Assembly (NCBI GenBank): GCA_902702965.1
Contig: CACRXP010000727.1
Coordinates: 255,480-319,479, forward strand
From: Spirometra erinaceieuropaei
Taxonomy: Eukaryota > Platyhelminthes > Cestoda > Diphyllobothriidea > Diphyllobothriidae
Direction of reading: 5' to 3'
Length of the DNA stretch: 64,000 bases
The notes below the pieces were generated by a model. That model searched no databases. It was not told where the DNA came from and saw only the letters and a list, made by a program, of their open reading frames with translations. The stretch's first letter is position 1. Every line of letters starts with the position of its first letter. Below are positions 58,801 to 64,000 of the stretch, one piece after another. The position numbers and the translations under genes were made by a program.

Positions 58801-61600
58801 ACCACTAAACAAGACCAGATGAGGATACATGTATACCAACTTGCTGGTAGGTGAAGATAGACTGTCGTTGTTGACCGTCCACGCGAATACAATGAGAAGT
58901 CACTTAACTTTAAGCAACTGAGTCGAGTCCTGAATGGGCTGCTTGGCGCATGAACGGTAAGGAAAACTTTAGATGTGAGTATTTGGATGTCTACTCTCTT
59001 CAAATAAACTGAGAACTTCGGAAGGAAAGGCATGAGAAGGGCATACTTCGAGTCATGAGGAATTGAAGGTTATTCAGCGCAAGCCGAAGATCCCCAGCGC
59101 TTGAGGCTGTGAGTCCTTGTATAAACTGTCTAGGAGGAGCGGGAAACTGAAACTATAAAGGAAGAAGTTATTTAAATATTGACAGTATGATGTTTTGAAG
59201 CCATGCTATATGAAAACAAACGAAAACGAGTACTACATGAGAGATTTTCAGAAAATCATGCATTGTCCGCCACCTGAGCATAAGCATGCAAAACAATAGA
59301 CTGCAAGTGCAAGAGGTCACTTACCAAGCGCGTACGTGAGTCAATAACTAGTGTGCATTATAGCCATATGCGACATCTCGGTGCTGACAATCCGCAAGGG
59401 GTCTGCCCAAGCTAGTACTCGGAAGTCAACAAATGGAAACGCGCCAGGTAGACAACGCCGCAGCTCCTAAACACGACAGTTTAACCGTCGTTACTGACGA
59501 TGTCCACCGCGTGCCTCACAGCATAGTGGGCACAGGACGATGACTTGCGCGTGAATTAGCTCACTGATAGCGGGCTTTCGCAGCACCTACCACACCCTCT
59601 CCTTCCTCAAGACAGAGCCAGGACAACCGGAGACGGAATGGGCACAGAGGATGATAAAATGGAACAGTTCATCTACGAGTGCCACGCACGATCTGGCCCT
59701 CGCACAATAGCCCAGTCTATCATAGAAACGAGAAGTAGTCGGTCCGGATCCCAACTGACTAACAGTTCCATAGAGACCACATTCAGGAGCCACTTCAGTG
59801 TGCACAGGCGGTCGACGTGGGGAGCTTGTGCCTAAACGTGCCATCACACCCTTCCCCACATGTAACATTTGTTATGAAATGGGCGGACTCTGCGCGGCCC
59901 TGTTGATACATGCGGTGCCCAAGTCTGGCCTCGTGCTGGTCCAACGCATCTCTCATGTGGCGTATTTTGGAGGTATTGGGGAAGCCGATATACTTACAGC
60001 GATTTCTTAAGTTGTTTTTTTTATGCTATCTCGGTCTTCTATCATACGTAACAACTATCAGTAAAGTACTGGCGAACATAACACACTGTCAAAAAGCTAA
60101 CTTGAAGGGACGTTAGATTTTCGGTTGTTCCGGTAAAAATTGGTGCAGTGGTTCCGACAATTAAGGATTAAGGGTAGTTAAGCATTGAACTCGTGACGTA
60201 AAAACATGTACGAATTCGGCATCAAACTACAAATTGACCCGTTCTCCACTCAACTGCAGATTATAGAAGCCGGAACAATCGACATTTTCTAGATGTCGCA
60301 AATGATGTGGATCCCACTATTGATCCGAACCTACCTCTGCCGACGCCAACTTGGCAACGCGAGTTAACGCCTTAGTCATGATGGACGCTGCAACCGGATT
60401 GAAGTCAATGTGCGCGATTTGCAGCTCCTCTTTCAAGCTGGGAGGAAAAAGACGATTCAAATTCGTGTTGTCGAAGTCACAGGTGGAGGATGAGGATGCG
60501 GAGCGTGACTTGGTCAAGACGAAAACCAGTATGGTGGGGCGAACTGACAGGCCTAGAAAGGTTCGCAATTGCTGATGGAATCGGCGAGGTTGATCACACA
60601 AGCCGAGAGGAAGGTGCTACATAAGGTACGAAAAGACATTAGCCGATGAAAGAAAAGAACATTAAAATTTCCGGGTTCTAAGTAGAGGCACCCACACATA
60701 GGGAGGTTTGAGATAATACAGGGAAGATGGAAAAGATATCGACTACGAGGACGTGGAAGAGCACAATGAATATAATAACTACATAAACTCGTCAGTAGCT
60801 GAAATAATCATTCAACTGAGCATAATTCAGTACACCTCGGCCAATCCAACTTAGACACACAGGCTATGCTCCAGACTGAGCATATTAATTTCATCTTTAG
60901 CCAGTCCTACCTGTCACGGACATTTATGACAGAACACAAACCGATGTGCATATGTCGACGAGTCAACGTAAAAATTAAACCGATGCTCTGTTGGTGCCTC
61001 GTCACCAGCGCGAGATATCTACAACACAAGGATGAAGCCACTTTTTCTGACAAGTCAACCAGACCGGTGTGCGCTTTATTTGACATGAATTTTATATCAT
61101 AATTGACAATCGAGTCATGAGTGCAAATGAGCATATTGCGAGATCCCGTAATAAACATCAAAAGGGTCTAAATCAGAAACGTTCGGTCGCACTCGTATGA
61201 ATATATTTGATGTCTAAGGATATGCGGACACCAGCCCACTAAAGGAAGCGTCGACGAGCAAACCAGTGGAGCCTACCTCAACAAGCAAAACCTGTACCGG
61301 TTGGCCATCAGAGTGATTGGCAGGCTTAGCGGTCGACAGAAAATTTAGCCCGCCGTATCTGATAGAGCTTAGCAGGAAGTCTTCGAAGCTTTGAACTTCA
61401 TCGGGTGCATTGGTCAGCTCCTCTGATTCCTCCCACTGTAGTACTGGAAGTCCGAGAGAGCGACAGAGTAAGCGTACTACAGTGGACTTTGAGCAGCCGG
61501 GTGGGCCTGTAAGAAGAAGTATACCGCCGTGCGCTGCCCTCGCTTTCGCAAAGGACTCCGAGACCTCTCGAAGTTTGTCATGATGAATGGCGACTTCCTT
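52693..61600 (-). CDS. RAD17: Checkpoint clamp loader RAD17 orthologue, partial (six exons recognised)
   Basis: Recognised exons, in order: 61600-61277, 60616-60335, about 57120-57012, 56205-56117, 55594-55069, 52886-52693. RAD17 replaces RFC1 in the clamp loader that puts the 9-1-1 ring on damaged DNA and so triggers ATR signalling in the nucleus. The AAA+ Walker A region, the Walker B-like LLVE, the SFNPVA-like motif (HIDFNPVAASIM), the LFHALGKILYAK segment, the C-terminal FADA.L.GG.NWR segment and an acidic terminus all follow the RAD17 order. Three of the five joins are phase-consistent (first to second, fourth to fifth, fifth to sixth), as is the third to fourth. The segment between the second and third exons (57121-60334), expected to hold a motif like SGDIRSAINSLQ, was not found. 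The N terminus (PCNA/KYxP region) must lie beyond 61600. Confidence 0.88.
52887..55068 (-). other. RAD17 intron between the last two exons
   Basis: A 2.2-kb intron joined in phase (AGTG/GTACGT to TGTAG/AT). No exon or repeat is recognised inside. The open minus stretch at 52918-53187 ends just before the acceptor tract and has no RAD17 similarity. Confidence 0.55.
55069..55594 (-). CDS. RAD17: RAD17 exon: C-terminal helical domain
   Basis: The acceptor is ACTTTTTCAG before 55594 and the donor AGTG/GTACGT after 55069. It reads VVLAQCGLSGDGVIAWLHEN, FPLFFDLEGMVWITQNL and FADAYLTGGMNWR, matching the RAD17 block LHQNYIDFF..FADIL.GDWNTR. A linker rich in Gly/Ser/Thr follows, then FKSPQSRQLMWASQ and a leucine-rich helix to LLDRFPAELK. 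One base is carried to the last exon. Confidence 0.9.
56071..56101. repeat. Short shared repeat in RAD17 introns, copy A
   Basis: AAAACAATAGACCGCAAGTG then CAGGAGGTCA recurs at 59290-59319 with two substitutions, same orientation. Confidence 0.6.
56117..56205 (-). CDS. RAD17: RAD17 exon: linker after the LGKILY block
   Basis: An 89-nt exon with acceptor TTTTTTTTTTGTAG and donor GAG/GTACTT. The two leading bases join the leftover C to give CGC (Arg), then LDDIPSPEGSFLPKHLYQ and WKRPQLSFIPE follow. This corresponds to the RAD17 stretch LDSPRLPSHL..LLVEPEEVV. It is phase 0 into the next exon, which opens VVLAQCG. Confidence 0.85.
56551..56573. repeat. (GGT)n/poly-G tract
   Basis: GGT units run into ten or more G. 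It lies in a RAD17 intron. Confidence 0.9.
57012..57120 (-). CDS. RAD17: RAD17 exon: conserved LGKILY segment
   Basis: The donor AAAC/GTGAGT (complement of 57006-57011) is clear. The translation ends ERDSGIQLFHALGKILYAK, matching the RAD17 FRALGKILYCKR block, and one base is left over for the next exon. The 5' boundary is tentative: a long pyrimidine tract (TTTCATATTCTTGTACTTTCC..) ends in AAG just before 57120, but the frame stays open for about 200 bases further upstream. Confidence 0.75.
57960..58168 (+). repeat. tRNA-derived SINE, copy 5 (internal deletion, long 3' form)
   Basis: It has GGGGCCACGTGGCTCAGGTG and GTTAGAG at the box A position, then jumps to GGTTGACGGCGGTCAATAAGC, with box B deleted. 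TTTGTCCCTGTCGGTAATATC follows, then CTACTAGCCGCTGTGCGGCT and AAAGCACAACGGGATGGGCA, as in copy 2. It is in the unresolved RAD17 segment, antisense to the gene. Confidence 0.65.
59290..59319. repeat. Short shared repeat in RAD17 introns, copy B
   Basis: AAAACAATAGACTGCAAGTG then CAAGAGGTCA, matching 56071-56101. The similarity does not extend far on either side, so the parent element is unknown. Confidence 0.6.
60335..60616 (-). CDS. RAD17: RAD17 exon: Walker B to sensor region
   Basis: The acceptor is CTTATGTAG before 60616 and the donor GAG/GTAGGT after 60335, both phase 0. It begins HLPLGLCDQPRRFHQQLRTF directly after LLVE, then RPTILVFVLTKS (the sensor strand), then LNRLFPPSLKEEL and IAHIDFNPVAASIMTKAL, the best-conserved RAD17 motif here. 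It ends RVAKLASAE. Confidence 0.92.
61277..61600 (-). CDS. RAD17: RAD17 exon: Walker A ATPase core
   Basis: The acceptor TTATCCCCAG precedes 61600; donor GAG/GTAGGC follows 61277. The translation starts KEVAIHHDKLREVSESFAKA, matching the helix before the P loop in RAD17, then GGILLLTGPPGCSKSTVV. It goes on to LPVLQWEE and ends VQVLLVE at the Walker B strand. The usual GPPGCGK has Ser in place of the invariant Gly before Lys. The next exon continues in phase 0. Confidence 0.92.
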
Positions 61601-62625
61601 CTGGGGATAACAAAACAGTGTGCCTGTTTAAACGACTGAAAGCTTACAGTCTAAAATGGTATACTGATATTCGTGTTTTAACTTTTCATGATCAAGGCTA
61701 AGGGAGTGATGGAAAACTGAAGGCGTGAACAGTTAACCTTCAACTCGATATCTAAGCATTAGGTATAGAAAGAAAATGGACATGGTCAAGAAATCTGGTA
61801 GAAAATTACCCATTAACGGACATACTTATTAAACGAGCAGGAGTTACGGTAGTTCTGCTGTTGCATTTCTTGTTTTAATCTCCGAGTGATTTTACCCAAC
61901 ATACGAACCACATGTGACGGCAATAGTTCTCGCGTACTGAGTACATGAATAAAAAGTTTGACACACACGTAAATAAGATGACCTACGCCATAAATTTAGT
62001 AACAGTGGATGGAAAAGACAGGGCATATAAAAAAGGAACATAGGAGACTAAAACGAAATTCTCCGTCACACAGATAGAGAGTTAGAGTTGTCTAGGAGTT
62101 AACTGCAAAACACACGCCTCCGCCTAGTCTTCAGTCCTACCTAAAATTTAGACCAATAGAAAATAAAACAGGGGTAGTTCATAATTCGCTGCCCATTCTT
62201 GCTTGGCTTTACTTCGAGTTTGGCAGACATTCTTTGGTGCCAAGAATATATCGAAAAAAAGGCAAGCATCTTACCTCAATGCTGATACTAGATAGTTCCC
62301 TTGTTTAATTTTGATCAGAAGAGTCTTTAAGCAACAAATCGACTGATTCGGTCTGCGGGCTTATGAGAAGGGAACGGGTTTCCACGAAATATGCAGGCTG
62401 ACTGAAAACTACACTTGGACGATATCAGAAGATATGGGATGAGTACCCACTCAGGCGCGCTCTTTCTTATTTAAAGAGAAATCCCACTTAAAGCTCGCTG
62501 TGGTGGACAGCTCGCAGATCCAGAAACAGGGGCGGAAAGATAAATGTGTCTTTTGATCGTATGTGCACCACGCTAGGGAGCTACACCTAGGAACTATCGA
62601 AACTGTATAGTAGAGGACATTATTT
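61601..62625. other. Upstream of the RAD17 Walker exon, nothing recognised
   Basis: The RAD17 N-terminal exons (KYxP and preceding residues) were sought on the minus strand here and up to 64000 without success. They probably lie beyond the window. Confidence 0.45.
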
Positions 62626-62994
62626 TTGAGTGCCAGAGTTCACATAACGCGGCTGAATAAATCCGAAAGGCGTTTTATTTTTGACTGCGAGTTGTTCAAA
62701 CTATTCCCCCGCAAATTGTTTACCTTGTACGACCAGGAGCACGCGGTCTACAAAGTGCACAGTTCAATGCAGATTGCTGGTGAAGTTGATCGCCAGGATG
62801 GACCTAACTCCTTTTCTCCCACCCATTTTGAAAGTTATTTAGACAAATTAAAGAAACTGCTGAGAAGCCCATCACGGCCTCTGCAGCAGATAGTTAGACG
62901 CCTCAGCAAGGTAGTGGTAGCCGTATGTGGCCCACCGAGGCCTCCTTCAGCTGAGTTGCTTCACAGACACAATTTGGGATCACTCCCAGCATGA
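62626..62994 (+). pseudogene. DNA-transposon ORF remnant (CACTA/TNP2-type companion region)
   Basis: One open stretch reads DCELFKLFPRKLFTLYDQEH, VYKVHSSMQIAGEVDRQDGP, FSPTHFESYLDKLKKLLRSP and RPLQQIVRRLSKV. The pattern of VHxLxH...DV...GPL...S.FPFE.YL.KLK...R...RPL.Q...R is what I know from metazoan and plant proteins linked with CACTA/TNP2 transposases. There is no catalytic domain nearby, so it is a fragment. It lies upstream of the first recognised RAD17 exon, antisense to it, either intronic or intergenic. Confidence 0.5.
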
Positions 62995-64000
62995 TATGAA
63001 AGCAGTGAGCAATACGAGTGTGTTATCATAGGAAGCTTTGGCGTTGACATCCCACCAGCCGAAAGATGTATTGGAATTGGTAATAGGATAGTGTGTCGAC
63101 AACATATTATCTGATCATGGCGGATGTATTTGCAAAGTATTATGTGAATTCATTAGCATGTTCGATTAATTTGACTACCCAAAACAGTAAACGGCTGACG
63201 ATGATGGCATTGTCAACTGCGCACCTTTGTCAATATGCTCTACTAAGTATGTGCGTCTTCAAGTGGAAAACCATTACATTTCAAAAGGAACTATTACGGC
63301 TTGGAAACGGGCCCTGGCTTTTGGGGTGACACTTACTTGCCGTTCGCTTTCGAGAAAAGAGCTGAACCATACAAGCAAAGCCCGCATACTGTGTGGATCG
63401 TGAGCACTAAAGAGCGTAAGTGTACATTGTGGTAGGATGATCGTAGACATTTTGAGCCCGCTTGTCCGTTTTTCTGTTCGTTTGTAAACATAATCATTAG
63501 CGTCATACCGGCTTGTCGAACTTCACGAAGGCAGTGATGGTCTACCTTAGACCAGGCGGTCTGGGTGTTAGGTCGTCAAAGGCCAGCAAGTTACGATAAA
63601 TTACTTTGTTCTAAGTTTAAGAAAACAAACAAGAACGACCGAGACGTGGAGGATTCCTCCGACAGAGTACCCATCGAGGACCGTCCGTGACTGGGTGGTG
63701 AAACGTCATGTGACCTTTGAGTTCTTATGTGGGCCTCCCAGAGCCCTTGCCAAGTAACCAGCTGGTTAAAAATTCCGCGCACCTTGCGTATCATGTGTCA
63801 ACACAAGGTGCCTGCACCGTGTAGGACAAATTTTCTCACGAAAAGTCCCCTACGGGAGCATTGGCGACCATGCAAATTGGGAGCATTAGTTATTCGACGA
63901 TACACAACCGCAGGAAGTAGCCGCTGAGTCGTCTGAAAATCCTGAAGACCGATCCCTACGTTCGGTTACAGATGTCCGACAGTAACGTGCCAGTGGCAGA

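Larger units (their letters stand above)
57121..60334 (-). other. RAD17 segment with unresolved middle exon(s)
   Basis: The part of RAD17 between KLASAE and the LGKILY block should be here. Open minus stretches at 57121-57386, 58442-58726 and 59587-59868 were examined. None gives a convincing match with compatible phases. The segment also contains SINE copy 5. Confidence 0.5.

Noticed and set aside
59587..59868. Candidate RAD17 exon (93-aa minus frame with a GT donor)
   Set aside because: Ends at a reasonable donor but shows no similarity to the missing RAD17 segment and its phase does not match either neighbour.
1..64000. CRISPR arrays, bacterial operons, rRNA genes
   Set aside because: None seen; the window is eukaryotic and the repeats are transposon-derived or simple sequence.

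Overview
This window is animal nuclear DNA, most probably from a flatworm and likely a diphyllobothriidean tapeworm (the Schistocephalus/Dibothriocephalus/Spirometra group). Evidence: split genes with GT-AG introns of up to 8 kb, LINEs whose ORF2 ends in C2H2 fingers of a type I associate with these tapeworms (from memory, no search was possible), and many decayed Ty3/gypsy and LINE copies. Two runs of N (23187-23227, 42294-42357) show a draft scaffold.

Host genes, all on the minus strand. (1) An AIFM1 orthologue (apoptosis-inducing factor, a mitochondrial FAD/NADH oxidoreductase) reads from 18306 down to 4008. I can join six exons whose phases all agree: 326, 50, 340, 240, 406 and 909 nt, giving 756 codons plus a stop. 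The 50-nt exon is a microexon. (2) About 680 bp upstream, at 19205-18990, is an unrecognised 71-aa single-pass membrane protein with a mitochondria-like N terminus. Both this gene and AIFM1 have a splice-acceptor-like AG 2-4 nt before the ATG, which fits spliced-leader trans-splicing or a 5'UTR intron. (3) A RAD17 orthologue (checkpoint clamp loader) occupies about 61600-52693. Six exons are recognised. The N-terminal exons and one middle segment were not found, and the Walker A glycine is replaced by serine.

Mobile DNA. The largest AIFM1 intron (8979-17241) holds a LINE (10.2-11.35 kb plus 14.32-15.87 kb) carrying remnants of a C2H2 finger array. It is split by a second, jockey-like LINE and a SINE. 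The space between the host genes is a graveyard: LINE copies in both orientations (22-28 kb), a gypsy 5' end with primer-binding site and gag (28.3-29.7 kb), head-to-head RTE-like fragments (38.6-40.3 kb), a nearly complete gypsy pol invaded by two LINEs (43.0-48.1 kb), and a second gypsy pol (48.85-51.07 kb). A transposase-associated ORF remnant lies at 62.6-63.0 kb.

Non-coding repeats. There is a five-copy tRNA-derived SINE family. A 113-bp near-perfect fold-back element with TA duplication sits inside one SINE. Two further two-copy repeat families are present (5.0/33.2 kb and 16.4/35.6 kb). Other items are an exact 65-bp tandem duplication and degenerate TTAGGG-like sequence.

The most useful points for follow-up are the SINE with its nested fold-back element, the finger-bearing LINE, the 50-nt AIFM1 microexon and the AIFM1 C-terminal extension, the Walker A change in RAD17, and the undersized assembly gap at 23.2 kb.
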